A DNA stretch of 64,000 bases. It comes from Nitrosomonas sp. (GTDB lineage: Bacteria; Pseudomonadota; Gammaproteobacteria; Burkholderiales; Nitrosomonadaceae). Below, piece by piece: positions 46,198-55,837 of the stretch; the first letter of the stretch is position 1, and each line of letters begins with the position of its first letter. The notes beneath the pieces were generated by a model, which saw only the letters and a program-made list of their open reading frames with translations, was not told the DNA's origin and ran no database searches. The position numbers and the translations under genes are program-made. The DNA lies in the NCBI GenBank assembly GCA_020852475.1, contig JADZAR010000184.1, positions 1 through 64,000 of the forward strand, given 5' to 3'.

Positions 46198-46233
46198 CCA
46201 TTGGTGGATTATTCAAGAATAATCCACCAATGG
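46198..46233. promoter_or_regulatory. Perfect 16-bp hairpin
   Basis: CCATTGGTGGATTATT and its exact reverse complement are separated by CAAG. It lies just before the terminator at 46252-46287 and downstream of the minus-strand porin gene. It has no T-tract of its own on the plus strand. Confidence 0.65.
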
Positions 46234-46251
46234 TTGGTTAGACAGCAAGGC

Positions 46252-46287
46252 GAAGAGAGGGGAGTTTTTTCTCTCTCTTCTTTTTTT
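46252..46287 (+). terminator. Rho-independent terminator on the plus strand with no assigned gene
   Basis: GAAGAGAG and CTCTCTTC form an 8-bp stem with a 13-base loop followed by seven T residues (46281-46287). The orientation is plus, but both flanking genes are on the minus strand, so an unannotated plus-strand transcript is implied. Confidence 0.6.
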
Positions 46288-46304
46288 GCAATCAGATATA
46301 GCGA

Positions 46305-47633
46305 TTAAAAGCGGAAAATACCGCTTACAGACAATAGAATCTGATCATTGTCTTTTCCGTTATCGAATGCTCTACCTGTTTTTCTGTCTGAAGTTGAGCG
46401 ATCATAGCGAACTTCCGGGCGAATGGTAAATCCCGCGATCGGCGAATAGTTTAATCCCCCTGTTACAGCAATATAGTTGTCAGTGAATCCGTTAACCCGG
46501 ACACCGTCGTCATCGCGAAACCATTCCATGCGTAAACCGGCTGCAAGGTTGTGAAGGATATCGTAGAAAACATACTGATTTACACCATACCATTGTGCGG
46601 CGCGGCCAAATGCGGTTTTTTCCTGATTGCCGTGATCATGTTGCAATACGTAATGCAATCTGTCCGTGAAACTATGTTCCAGTACCAGACTATATAACGT
46701 ACGGTTATGGTCGACCTTGGCGGTGCCTGTGCCTGCTGCAAATGCTGTTTCCGTGCTGCCGCTGATCAACGATCCGGTTAAAGTCGTGCGCTCATCGTCT
46801 GTGGTGTAGCTGATGCTGCCAAGAAAATTTGCCGGTTGATTGAAATGCGCATCCCATCCGCTCACAACCCCGCCTTTGACTGTGATGTTATTGTTTACAG
46901 GATATATCGCCAGTGCACCGGTATGCGTGAACGGTTCGCCATATTGCATGGTGTAGGCGTGCGAGAAGAAGAAGTTGCCGACAGAAGGTACAACTTCATA
47001 CCCGATCAGCGTATAAAAATGCCCGACCTGGAATGTCAGGCCGTTGCCAACCGGAACATAAATATTGGCATATGCCTGCGGGAATGCCAGTTGATGCTGG
47101 TTGTTGGGATCCAGAACCCGGCCAACGAAGTTTTCATCGGCGTCGAAATTCGATGCAAACGTATAGCGTGCGTCAGAACCATATAATAAATCTGCACGGA
47201 AACCAACACTGAACGTACTCGTGTTTGTATTGACTTCGCGTTCTATGAAACCATAGACCTGATGCAGTCTGAATTCGTTCGGGCCCCTGTTGAAAGTGAC
47301 CGGACCATTCGAGCCGCTTGGGTTGTCGGGGTTTCCGGTGAATCCAATATCAACCCAGCCGCCGACTTTTACACCCAGTGACTGTAGAAAAGGTGTTTCG
47401 TTGTATTTGAACCCGGTCAGGCTTTCTATCAAACCTTTATCGCCGTCAGCCGGTTCCGCGTAAGCTTCATGTCCGTAAGGTGCGGTGGTTGTATCGGATG
47501 AAGCCGCGGCAATTTTGAGTGATGACGTGGCAATGGTTGAGTTGGATGAAGCATGTGATGTCGAATTGACAATAAATACGCTGCAAACAGCAAGCATTGT
47601 CCCGGTTATTTTTAGTTTATTCTGAGCAATCAA
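46305..47633 (-). CDS. Outer-membrane beta-barrel porin (BBP2/OmpL-like)
   Basis: I place the start at TTG 47633 because GGAGG lies 7 bases upstream and a signal peptide then follows (MIAQNKLKITGTMLAV..., cleavage near SHA-SS), giving 442 residues. The far upstream start at 47720 has no ribosome-binding site. The mature protein has amphipathic strands throughout (VKVGGWVDIGFTG, EFRLHQVYGFIERE, TFQVGHFYTLIGYEVV) and ends in Phe (SVSGIFRF), as outer-membrane barrels do. It fits the putative BBP2 porin family. The transported solute is unknown. Confidence 0.88.
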   Translation of the reverse strand: MIAQNKLKITGTMLAVCSVFIVNSTSHASSNSTIATSSLKIAAASSDTTTAPYGHEAYAEPADGDKGLIESLTGFKYNETPFLQSLGVKVGGWVDIGFTGNPDNPSGSNGPVTFNRGPNEFRLHQVYGFIEREVNTNTSTFSVGFRADLLYGSDARYTFASNFDADENFVGRVLDPNNQHQLAFPQAYANIYVPVGNGLTFQVGHFYTLIGYEVVPSVGNFFFSHAYTMQYGEPFTHTGALAIYPVNNNITVKGGVVSGWDAHFNQPANFLGSISYTTDDERTTLTGSLISGSTETAFAAGTGTAKVDHNRTLYSLVLEHSFTDRLHYVLQHDHGNQEKTAFGRAAQWYGVNQYVFYDILHNLAAGLRMEWFRDDDGVRVNGFTDNYIAVTGGLNYSPIAGFTIRPEVRYDRSTSDRKTGRAFDNGKDNDQILLSVSGIFRF

Positions 47634-48022
47634 AGCGCAACCCTCCGTAATGTGAAATTTGTGATTCATTAAAATTATAGGGCGAAACATGACGCCATTC
47701 CGTGATGATCCGGTGTGCAAGGAAAAACCTTACCTGGCACGAGGTCAAGCATACTGAACGGATACTGAACACGCAAACCTTTTCTTTATTTTTCATAAAA
47801 ATTACAACATATTGTTGCAGAATATTCTCATTTCAGGTTTGATTTGTCGTGGTTGTTTTTTTAAGAAATATCTGACCATGCTGTCTGTGTCGTGATCAGG
47901 TTGCCGTGTTTTGTAGTAAAACTGAAGGAATAAATCATTACAGTCTTGGTTGAAAACAGACAATTCCTGATTGCCGGGGCGGTTTCTGTCGTCATGCGCA
48001 TAGATTCTGATTCGGACCGGGT
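47634..48022. other. Intergenic region upstream of the porin
   Basis: The 389 bases hold the porin promoter on the minus strand and a small palindrome CAACA-TAT-TGTTG at 47805-47817. A frame at 47802-48026 is not supported as a gene. Confidence 0.4.
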
Positions 48023-49303
48023 TCAATCCTGATTTCTAAGCCGGATTTGAATGTCAGGCGCTGCGCGTTCGGTAACCGGAGCGAGCGCCGTAATACGGTT
48101 TAGTCCCAGAACGCTGACGCGATGCACGGCGTTAAAGCCCGGCGCGCCGTTTCGATCACGAAGGATGGATGAGATTTTGTATTCCAACGCATGGGATCTT
48201 GCATCAAAACGGATGTCATGTATCCAGGTGCCAGCGCGCTGCACGCGTTGGTCATCGCACTCATAGTTCAGATCCCATCCGGTCAGCATAGGGACGGCAT
48301 AATCATACGGCAAGTCATTGATGCGGAATGTTTCTGTGCGCACAACGCCCTCAACACCACTGCGGCAGGTATTATTTTTACCGGAACGTGGATTCAGTGC
48401 GAGAAAGTCGGCGCTGAGCTTGACGCTGTTGCCGCCAATCAGTGCTGCACGTGTTTTAATCCAGTGCGGGCGGGTATTGTTATCTTTAAAGAGCGTCTGT
48501 GTCACCCAGTGCGGCTTGCCATCGGGATTGGGTGATGCGCCCATCTGATAAAGGCTGTAAGCAATCTGGCGCAGATGATAATCGGACGGATCTCCCCAGC
48601 GGCAGGGTGGAAAGCGCCATTCGCATTCAAATGCATTGTCGAACCGGAAATCAAATCCGCGCGGCAGAACGACGATAGCGTCGCTTTTTTTTAACAGACC
48701 TTCATTCCACGAGCTTTCCAGTGTGGCAACAGGGCCTCTGGCGACAGTCTGTAGAACCTGGGCGTCAATGCCATTATAATCACCTTCAATGCGTGCATCG
48801 ATCCATGTGCTGTTAAAACCGAAGCCAGTGTAATGCACGCAAAATTCATAGGCGTCATCCCAGTTCTGGTCGCTGATTTCACCGGTTGCCTCAAAAACAA
48901 GTGTAGGAGAACCCGCGCCGGTTAGCAGTTTGCTATGCTTAATATCTGCGCGTAATGCACGGATCTCCTGATCCTTGTTTAAATAGCGTAAATCCCAGCC
49001 ATTCAGGATCGCTGTAGCTTGATTGACGTAAGGCGGCATATCAATAGTGATTAGCATCGTTGCCGGCTCCGGTCCTCTGTCGCGCATAGTGCATTGATTT
49101 CCTTCGATCATGATGAATTTGCCAGGATCTTCGTGGCTGGTTCTGCGGTTGGTTTTGAAAAAAGGAAGATTTGTTGGCGTAGCGCTTTGTGATTCGGGAG
49201 GGAGAACCATGTTTTGTTCTTTTTTGCTTGTCATGCAACCGGACAGAATGGTTGCTGAAATCAGTACAACCAGAATTAACGCGATACGATAATTACAATA
49301 CAT
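48023..49303 (-). CDS. Lipoprotein of unknown function with internal duplication
   Basis: The 426-residue protein has a lipoprotein signal with lipobox LSGCM near residues 20-24. Two segments resemble each other: LNGWDLRYLNKDQEIRALRADI near residue 100 and LTGWDLNYECDDQRVQRAGTWI near 345. Both are followed by a beta stretch and a DxNxxxxF element, which suggests duplication of a beta-rich domain of about 70 residues. Between them lie Cys-containing segments (ECEWRFPPCRW). No known family is recognised. It is monocistronic on the minus strand upstream of the porin. Confidence 0.82.
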   Translation of the reverse strand: MYCNYRIALILVVLISATILSGCMTSKKEQNMVLPPESQSATPTNLPFFKTNRRTSHEDPGKFIMIEGNQCTMRDRGPEPATMLITIDMPPYVNQATAILNGWDLRYLNKDQEIRALRADIKHSKLLTGAGSPTLVFEATGEISDQNWDDAYEFCVHYTGFGFNSTWIDARIEGDYNGIDAQVLQTVARGPVATLESSWNEGLLKKSDAIVVLPRGFDFRFDNAFECEWRFPPCRWGDPSDYHLRQIAYSLYQMGASPNPDGKPHWVTQTLFKDNNTRPHWIKTRAALIGGNSVKLSADFLALNPRSGKNNTCRSGVEGVVRTETFRINDLPYDYAVPMLTGWDLNYECDDQRVQRAGTWIHDIRFDARSHALEYKISSILRDRNGAPGFNAVHRVSVLGLNRITALAPVTERAAPDIQIRLRNQD

Positions 49304-49716
49304 TTAACAGCTCTTATGACGAATAGAAGTGATTCGTGAATGAGTCACTTGTTATGGTTATGATTCATATATGTCAGTCTAACGTCTAATTGACGCGAAG
49401 AGAAGGGCTATGCAAAATGTGAATGCAGGTTTGTATCGCTCAAAAACGCGGTTGCCGTGGCGCAAAAGAATTCCGGAGACCGGTTGAAAAGTATGTTACG
49501 GTCTGTCTTTCATTGCAGTTGTATAATGATGATGTAAGAATCGGTCGGGTGGTAATACAACAAAATGCTGTAAAGTAAAGTGATACGGTTTATTTTTTCA
49601 GGCATTGAATCACAGAAACCATGAGTCGAATTTGACCGAGTATTAAATATCCTTTTTCAGACTGTTGTTTATTTTTTAAAACTTGTTTTTTGATAATCAG
49701 GATTGAAACGTTAACG
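49304..49716. other. AT-rich intergenic region
   Basis: The 413 bases between the divergent lipoprotein gene and the small secreted protein contain AAGTGA/TCACTT imperfect symmetry near 49327-49350. No gene or strong terminator is seen. Confidence 0.4.
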
Positions 49717-50115
49717 ATGAAAAAATTTATATCTGCTTTAATGCTGCTGTTTTTCATGATTCCGGAGGTAATGGCTGAGTGGACTTCAGTCGGTGAAAGC
49801 GATGAAGACGGTGGCTATACGGCTTATGTGGATCTGGTTTCTGCGCGTAAGGCCGCCGGTAAAGCCAAAATGTGGATTTTGATTGACTATAAAACTGAAC
49901 AGAGGGCGTCGGGAACAAGTTTTTTGTCTAAAACAATCCGTCGTGATTATGATTGCAAAGAGGAATTGGTGAGAGATCTGGCATTTAAGTTATTCAGCCT
50001 GAATATGGGAAAAGGTGAGCTTCTGAGAGCTTATAATCAACCGCAGCAATGGCGGGCGGTGCCACCCGAAAGTCTGGATGAAGCTGAATGGAAAGCAGTC
50101 TGTGAACAGAAGTAG
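49717..50115 (+). CDS. Small secreted protein, surface-adhesin E-like
   Basis: I choose the ATG at 49717 (MKKFISALMLLFF...), which starts directly at a signal peptide, giving 132 residues. The frame extends upstream to 49690 without a better ribosome-binding site. The mature part begins AEWTSVGESDEDGGYTAYVDLVSARKA and contains MWILIDYKTEQ. The pattern resembles the surface-adhesin E family of small betaproteobacterial periplasmic proteins. Its function in this context is unknown. Confidence 0.75.
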   Translation: MKKFISALMLLFFMIPEVMAEWTSVGESDEDGGYTAYVDLVSARKAAGKAKMWILIDYKTEQRASGTSFLSKTIRRDYDCKEELVRDLAFKLFSLNMGKGELLRAYNQPQQWRAVPPESLDEAEWKAVCEQK

Positions 50116-50214
50116 CAAGAAACGGAGCGAAGCAATAATCGTTTGGGGTAAGAAGCCGGTCTTGCATGACATATTATTTTGCAATGCGGCAGAAAGAAAT
50201 AAGCAGGTTTCTAC

Positions 50215-50889
50215 TTGAAATTCAGTGAAAAATTCATAAAAGCAATAGATGCAGTGTTACCGCAGACGCAGTGCGGCCAGTGCGGTTACCCGGGTTGCGA
50301 GCCCTATGCTGTGGCTATTGTGAAAGGAGATGCGGATATTAATCAATGTCCGCCGGGTGATGCCGAAGGCATACGCAAAATTGCTGCGTTGCTGGGTGTT
50401 GAACCGAAACCGTTGAATACGCGACATGGAATGCCCAAGCCGCGCGCCGTAGCAATCATTGATGAAAATCTGTGTATCGGTTGCACCTTTTGCGTGCGTG
50501 CCTGTCCGGTGGATGCAATCGTGGGTGCGGCTAAGCAAATGCATACCGTTTTGACCGATGAATGTACGGGATGCGAGTTGTGTATAGCGCCTTGTCCGAT
50601 GGATTGCATTGCAATGGTTCCGACGGAAGCATTTCAGGGCACAGATGCGCAAATTGCGGATGCGTTAAAGACAAAAGCGGATCGTGCCCGTTTGCGCTAT
50701 CAGTTCAGGCTGCAACGTCTGTTGCTAGAAAAAACAAAACGTAAGGAAGCGGTTGCTTCACAGTCATCCGCTAACATCCATCCGTTGGATAATTTATCCG
50801 AACGGCTTCCCGAAGATAACCGAAAACAAGACATTGTGCGGGCAGCGCTCAGACGGGCTGCGGCAATGCGCGCGCAAATCGAGAAATAA
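50215..50889 (+). CDS. rsxB: RnfB/RsxB-type iron-sulfur electron transport protein
   Basis: The 224-residue protein has an N-terminal 4Fe-4S motif ([16 protein letters not shown]...NQCPPGD), followed by two ferredoxin clusters, [12 protein letters not shown] near 92 and [12 protein letters not shown] near 122. The usual N-terminal membrane helix is missing and the protein starts (TTG 50215) directly at the first cluster domain. The other rsx/rnf genes are not nearby. Stand-alone RsxB next to nth is common in betaproteobacteria. It may hand electrons to an iron-sulfur partner. The nth gene follows after 14 bases. Confidence 0.92.
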   Translation: MKFSEKFIKAIDAVLPQTQCGQCGYPGCEPYAVAIVKGDADINQCPPGDAEGIRKIAALLGVEPKPLNTRHGMPKPRAVAIIDENLCIGCTFCVRACPVDAIVGAAKQMHTVLTDECTGCELCIAPCPMDCIAMVPTEAFQGTDAQIADALKTKADRARLRYQFRLQRLLLEKTKRKEAVASQSSANIHPLDNLSERLPEDNRKQDIVRAALRRAAAMRAQIEK

Positions 50890-50903
50890 GCAGAGCTTAC
50901 GGT

Positions 50904-51536
50904 ATGAATTCAGCGAAACGCCGTGAAATGTTTACCTGTCTGCAGGCGTTCAATCCCCATCCGACAACCGAACTTGAATATCAATCACCTTTTGAGTTGC
51001 TGATCGCAGTAATTTTGTCTGCGCAGGCAACGGACAAAAGTGTCAATCAGGCAACCCGGAAACTTTTTCCAAGAGCCAGCACGCCGCAGGGAATCCTTGC
51101 TTTGGGTGAAACCGGTTTGCTCGAATATATCAAAAGCATCGGTTTGTATAAATCAAAAGCCAGAAATATTCTGGCCACCTGTCAGCTGTTGATTGAAAAA
51201 TCTGCGGGTGAGGTGCCTCGTACACGGGAAGCGCTGGAAGCATTGCCCGGCGTGGGGCGCAAGACGGCAAATGTCATATTGAATACGGCTTTTGGCGAAC
51301 CGACCATTGCTGTTGATACGCATATTTTTCGAGTGGCTAACCGCACCGGGCTAGCGCGGGGTAAGAACGTGCTGGAGGTTGAATTAAAGCTGCTCAAGGT
51401 GGTTCCCGGGGAATTCAAGCATGACGCGCATCACTGGCTGATTTTGCATGGACGGTATGTGTGCAAGGCCAGAAAACCTGAATGCGCTAAATGCATTATT
51501 CGGCATCTGTGCGAATTTAAGGAAAAAGCCATTTAA
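50904..51536 (+). CDS. nth: Endonuclease III
   Basis: This DNA glycosylase/AP lyase removes oxidised pyrimidines. The 210-residue protein has the helix-hairpin-helix LPGVGRKTANVIL with the catalytic Lys near 120, the catalytic Asp in VDTHIFRVANR near 138, and the C-terminal 4Fe-4S loop with exact C-x6-C-x2-C-x5-C spacing. It lies between rsxB and a DUF1841 gene. Confidence 0.97.
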   Translation: MNSAKRREMFTCLQAFNPHPTTELEYQSPFELLIAVILSAQATDKSVNQATRKLFPRASTPQGILALGETGLLEYIKSIGLYKSKARNILATCQLLIEKSAGEVPRTREALEALPGVGRKTANVILNTAFGEPTIAVDTHIFRVANRTGLARGKNVLEVELKLLKVVPGEFKHDAHHWLILHGRYVCKARKPECAKCIIRHLCEFKEKAI

Positions 51537-51555
51537 AACTAAATGACATAAAGTT

Positions 51556-52008
51556 ATGTTCAAACCAACGAGAGATCAGGCGCGCCATCTGTTTTTTGAC
51601 AGCTGGGCGAAATACCGGCGTCAGGAAGTGCTGACAGGCATTGAGCAGCTCGCGCTGGAGGTGATTCTGCAGCACCCGGAATACCACATAATCCTGGAAG
51701 ATGCCGAATCCCATCGTGATAGGGATTACCTGCCGGAGATGGGAGATACGAATCCTTTTTTGCATATGAGTATGCATCTTGCTATCAAAGAGCAGCTTTC
51801 AATTAACCAGCCTGCTGGCATCTGTGACCGTTTTATCCGGTTGCGGCAACAGACCGGCGATGAACATGAAGCCACACACCGTATCATGGAATGTCTGGCC
51901 GAAATGCTGTGGCAGTCACAGCGCAGTCAAACCGCACCTGATGCGACCATCTACTTTGATTGCCTGGACAGGCAAGGTGCGCAGAAAGGAACACAGCATG
52001 GTGCATAA
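51556..52008 (+). CDS. DUF1841 family protein
   Basis: The 150-residue protein starts MFKPTRDQARHLFFDSWAKYR and has NPFLHMSMHLAIKEQLSINQP and HRIMECLAEMLWQSQRSQ, the conserved DUF1841 segments. It is a soluble protein without a signal peptide. The function is unknown. It follows nth by 19 bases, a linkage common in betaproteobacteria. Confidence 0.92.
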   Translation: MFKPTRDQARHLFFDSWAKYRRQEVLTGIEQLALEVILQHPEYHIILEDAESHRDRDYLPEMGDTNPFLHMSMHLAIKEQLSINQPAGICDRFIRLRQQTGDEHEATHRIMECLAEMLWQSQRSQTAPDATIYFDCLDRQGAQKGTQHGA

Positions 52009-52117
52009 ATAAAGCAGCATAGCTTTTTTGTGGAAATTTGCTGCTTGTCTGCGCATACAGCAAAAAACCGATCAACCTTCTCAAGTAACCCAATTAATAC
52101 AAGCTTCAACGTTGGAC

Positions 52118-55100
52118 ATGCATAAAAAATATTATCCTGATTCGATCATGGCGTATACGCTGATTGCGCTGATTTTATGGGCTATTCTCCCGCAGCCGGT
52201 AGTAGCGTCATCCGGCGACGACGTGGTTTTTCATGACATGGATATTGTGTTGTTTCCCGATCGCAATGAAATCCAGGTTAAAGATCAAATCCGCTTGCCG
52301 CGGCTTAAGCAGTTGAAATTTAGTTTGCATGCGCATTTGACGATTGACCGTGTTGAAGGCGGGCAGGTTGTGTCATCGCCGTCGGGTGCGATGGTGCGTG
52401 CTCCCGCGCCACTAAAGCATTACGTATTGACTGTTGCGCCTCCAGCTGAATCCGTAACGTTGCATTACAGCGGCAAAATCAATCATGCAGTAATGGAGCC
52501 GGGGCAGGAATATGCGCGCAGTTTCAGCTATACGCCGGGCGTGATTTCAGAAGAAGGTGTTTTTCTGGCGAATTCAACGGCTTGGTATCCGCAATTCGAA
52601 AACCCAATGGTGTCTTTTCGATTGAATGTCAGCTTGCCTGCGGGCTGGGATGCGATCAGTCAGGGGCGTTTGCTTAATGATCGGCAGGACGGGCAGCAGC
52701 GTATTGTAGTTTGGGAAGAGCAGCACCCGCAGGATGATATCTATCTTGTTGCCGGACGCTATCATCGCTATGTCCAGTCAGTCGCCGCCGTTGAAGCGCT
52801 GGTTTATTTGCGCGAAGCAGACGTGGCGCTGGCAAAAAAATATCTGGATGTCACCGCGCAATATATCGGTATGTACAACAAGCTGCTTGGAATATATCCG
52901 TATGCCAAATTTGCCTTGGTCGAGAATTTCTGGGAAACCGGATATGGCATGCCATCATTTACTTTATTGGGCCCCAAAGTTATTCGTTTTCCGTTTATTC
53001 TGCATTCGTCCTATCCGCATGAGATTCTGCACAACTATTGGGGCAATGGCGTGTTTGTCGATTATGCCGAAGGTAATTGGGCGGAAGGATTGACGGCCTA
53101 TCTTGCCGATCACCTGGTCAATGAACAACGCGGCAAGGGTGAGGAATACCGGCGTGATGTCCTGCAGAAATACGCGGATTTTGTCGGCAAAGAGCGTGAT
53201 TTTCCGGTTGCCCGCTTTGTTTCGCGGCACAGTTCCAGTTCCGAGGCGGTGGGTTACGGCAAGACGATGATGTTTTTCCATATGCTGCGACAGGAGATTG
53301 GTGATGCGGATTTTATTCGTGCATTGCGGCGGTTTTACAGTCAATTCAAATTCAAGCAGGCAACTTTTAAAGACCTGGAAAAAATATTTAGTGAAGTCGC
53401 GGAGCGGGATTTCTCCGCGTTTTTTGCACAATGGATTGACCGCAGCGGTGCGCCGGATTTGGTGATTGAGTCCGCTGTCGCAACTCGGACAGCCCAGGGT
53501 TATAAGCTTGAAGCCGCATTGAAACAAGTCCAGCAAGGCGAGTTATATCAATTGCTGGTGCCTTTAACTGTCCATCTGGAAGGTAGAGATCAGGCGTACC
53601 ATTCCCGAATCGTCCTGCAGCAGCGCACCCAGAAGATTGAACTGGATTTCCCGGCGCGTCCTTTACGCATCGAAATTGATCCGCAGTTTGATGTTTTCCG
53701 GCGTCTCGATTATCGTGAAATACCCGCGGCACTGTCACAGGGATTCGGTGCGCAAGACCCGTTGCTGATTCTGCCGGCGGATGCTGATCCCCGGATACTT
53801 CAGGCCTATAAGGATTTGGCGGACAATTGGCAAAGAACGCAGCCGGGGCGGCTTGAAGTGAGACTGGATAATGAACTGCATGTGCCGCCGACGGATCGGG
53901 CTGTCTGGATTATGGGGTGGCGAAACCGGTTTGCGGAACATGTGATAGAAGCACTGTCCGGACGACCGGTGCATTATGCTGACGAAATACTTACGCTGAA
54001 TGGTCAGCGTTTTACAGCGGATAAGCATGCAATCGTATTGACCGCCAGACAATCGGAAAATCCGGATAAAACACTGCTTTGGGTGGCTGGAAATATGCCG
54101 CAGGCAATAGCCGAGTTGGCGCGGAAACTGCCACATTACCGTAAATACAGTTATCTTGCTTTTCAAGACGACGAATTGACCAATGTACTCAAAGGTCAGT
54201 GGCCGATAGTCAGCTCGCCGTTATCGCTGGCGGTAGAACAAGCCGATGGCGGGGCCGTTGATCATTGGCAAACCGGCAAATTGGCCCCGCGTCAGGCGCT
54301 GGCGCAGTTGCCGCCGGTTTTTTCGGAAGAGCGCATGATGACTGATATCGCCTTTCTGGCCGGTGAAGCGTTGAAGGGGCGCGAATTGGGGACAGCCGAG
54401 CTGGATAAAGCCGCCGACTATATTGCGCAGCAGTTCCGTCTTGCCGGTCTGCAACCTGGCGGAGATGGTCATAACTTCATGCAATCCTGGCGGCAGGATG
54501 TGGGTGCGCCGAAAGGGGAAGTTACCTTACGCAATGTGGTCGGGATTTTGCCCGGAAAGAATCCTGAGCTGGCGATGGAGAGCCTTGTCATTGGCGCGCA
54601 TTACGATCACCTCGGCATGGGTTGGCCGGATGTCAGGGCTGGAAATGAAGGGAAAATTCATTATGGTGCGGATGATAACGCCAGCGGCGTCGCTGTCATG
54701 CTGGAACTTGCCCGGCAAGTGGCGGAAAAATGGCAACCTGAGCGCAGCATTGTTTTTGTCGCGTTCACTGGTGAAGAATCGGGTCTGCTGGGCGCCCGAT
54801 ATTATTTGAATAATACAAAGCGATATCCCGCTGAAAAGATCACAGCAATGCTGAATCTTGATACTGTGGGGCGACTTGGCGAGCATCCGGTGACTGTGTT
54901 GGGAACCGGTAGTGCGCGTGAATGGATGCATATTTTTCGTGGCACAGGATTTGTCACCGGGATTCCGGTGAATGCAGTGGCGAATGACTTCGGCTCCAGC
55001 GATCAGACTGCTTTTATTGATGCGGGTATTCCGGCGGTGCAGTTTTTTGCCAGCGCGCATGAAGATTATCACGCACCCGGCGATACGACCGATAAAATTG

Positions 55101-55516
55101 ATGCCGCCGGACTCACCAAAGTGGCTGCCGTGCTTAAGGAAGCCGCTGAATATTTGTCAAATCGCATTGAGCCGTTGACCGTTACACTGCAATCAAGTGA
55201 AACGGGAAGTGAGGCGAATGCATCGCCTGTCGGCCATGCTTCGCGCACCCGGCGCAACGCAAGCTTGGGTACAGTGCCCGATTTCTCCTATCAGGGCGAA
55301 GGCGTACGTGTCGACAGCGTGATGCCGGATTCTCCTGCTGAGCGGGCGCAATTAAGGGCGGGTGATGTTCTGCTTCGGCTCGACGGTCAGCCGGTTGTCG
55401 ATTTGAAATCGTACGCCAACATTCTGAAATCGCTTCAGGTTGGACAGAAAGTGGAACTGGAATATCGGAGGGAAAATAAGATAAGTGCCGTTGATGTGAT
55501 GCTTGGCGCGCGCTAG
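52118..55516 (+). CDS. Secreted peptidase fusion: M1 aminopeptidase-like, M28 peptidase and PDZ domain
   Basis: I use ATG 52118, which gives an immediate signal peptide and 1132 residues. The longer frame from 52028 has none. Residues 35-460 form an M1-like unit with [10 protein letters not shown] at about residue 301 and the third ligand Glu in [13 protein letters not shown]. The usual GxMEN motif is replaced by a [11 protein letters not shown] segment. Residues of about 740-1020 form an M28 metallopeptidase with GAHYDHLG near 828, [18 protein letters not shown] and a later Asp. A C-terminal PDZ domain (about 1050-1130) contains [26 protein letters not shown]. Two different zinc peptidases in one chain could process peptides in sequence in the periplasm. 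Confidence 0.9.
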   Translation: MHKKYYPDSIMAYTLIALILWAILPQPVVASSGDDVVFHDMDIVLFPDRNEIQVKDQIRLPRLKQLKFSLHAHLTIDRVEGGQVVSSPSGAMVRAPAPLKHYVLTVAPPAESVTLHYSGKINHAVMEPGQEYARSFSYTPGVISEEGVFLANSTAWYPQFENPMVSFRLNVSLPAGWDAISQGRLLNDRQDGQQRIVVWEEQHPQDDIYLVAGRYHRYVQSVAAVEALVYLREADVALAKKYLDVTAQYIGMYNKLLGIYPYAKFALVENFWETGYGMPSFTLLGPKVIRFPFILHSSYPHEILHNYWGNGVFVDYAEGNWAEGLTAYLADHLVNEQRGKGEEYRRDVLQKYADFVGKERDFPVARFVSRHSSSSEAVGYGKTMMFFHMLRQEIGDADFIRALRRFYSQFKFKQATFKDLEKIFSEVAERDFSAFFAQWIDRSGAPDLVIESAVATRTAQGYKLEAALKQVQQGELYQLLVPLTVHLEGRDQAYHSRIVLQQRTQKIELDFPARPLRIEIDPQFDVFRRLDYREIPAALSQGFGAQDPLLILPADADPRILQAYKDLADNWQRTQPGRLEVRLDNELHVPPTDRAVWIMGWRNRFAEHVIEALSGRPVHYADEILTLNGQRFTADKHAIVLTARQSENPDKTLLWVAGNMPQAIAELARKLPHYRKYSYLAFQDDELTNVLKGQWPIVSSPLSLAVEQADGGAVDHWQTGKLAPRQALAQLPPVFSEERMMTDIAFLAGEALKGRELGTAELDKAADYIAQQFRLAGLQPGGDGHNFMQSWRQDVGAPKGEVTLRNVVGILPGKNPELAMESLVIGAHYDHLGMGWPDVRAGNEGKIHYGADDNASGVAVMLELARQVAEKWQPERSIVFVAFTGEESGLLGARYYLNNTKRYPAEKITAMLNLDTVGRLGEHPVTVLGTGSAREWMHIFRGTGFVTGIPVNAVANDFGSSDQTAFIDAGIPAVQFFASAHEDYHAPGDTTDKIDAAGLTKVAAVLKEAAEYLSNRIEPLTVTLQSSETGSEANASPVGHASRTRRNASLGTVPDFSYQGEGVRVDSVMPDSPAERAQLRAGDVLLRLDGQPVVDLKSYANILKSLQVGQKVELEYRRENKISAVDVMLGAR

Positions 55517-55837
55517 TGGTTATGTTCATATCCATTCAAACGTATCCGAAATAGAATGGGCGATTGGTCGCTGTTTTTGCGGTTAACACTGTGAACTTTA
55601 ATGAAATAATACTGCTCTGAGGAAATGAGAAAGCGGACGGGTAATAAGCATTGTTCTTGTAGTATTCGGGATGTGGCGTGTTGAGAAGTCTATTGCATTT
55701 TAGTCAGGCCTGTGTGTAAATTATTTTTACACTTTGTCGAACGTAAAAAAGTAAAATAGTATTCGTCAGCAAAAAGTCATGAGCAACATCTTTTGCATGC
55801 TGGTTTTGTAGTTTTTTAATATCATTTTGGATTTTTC
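55517..55837. other. Intergenic region upstream of TPR lipoprotein
   Basis: The 321 bases contain the perfect inverted repeat at 55714-55732 listed separately and are AT-rich near the downstream gene. No reading frame is supported. Confidence 0.4.
55714..55732. promoter_or_regulatory. Operator-like palindrome GTGTAAA-TTATT-TTTACAC
   Basis: The arms are perfect 7-base complements separated by five bases, about 105 bases upstream of the TPR lipoprotein gene. A dimeric repressor or activator site is plausible. The regulator is unknown. Confidence 0.35.

Larger units (their letters stand above)
45787..46304. other. Intergenic region with candidate short plus-strand transcript
   Basis: These 518 bases separate the LysR start from the porin stop. 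They contain a 20-codon frame at 46093-46155, a perfect 16-bp hairpin at 46198-46233 and a plus-strand terminator at 46252-46287. No long gene is present. Confidence 0.5.

Noticed and set aside
47802-48026. 74-codon frame overlapping the lipoprotein stop by four bases
   Set aside because: It starts with TTG, shows no ribosome-binding site or family resemblance, and ends in basic low-complexity sequence. The overlap alone is not enough.
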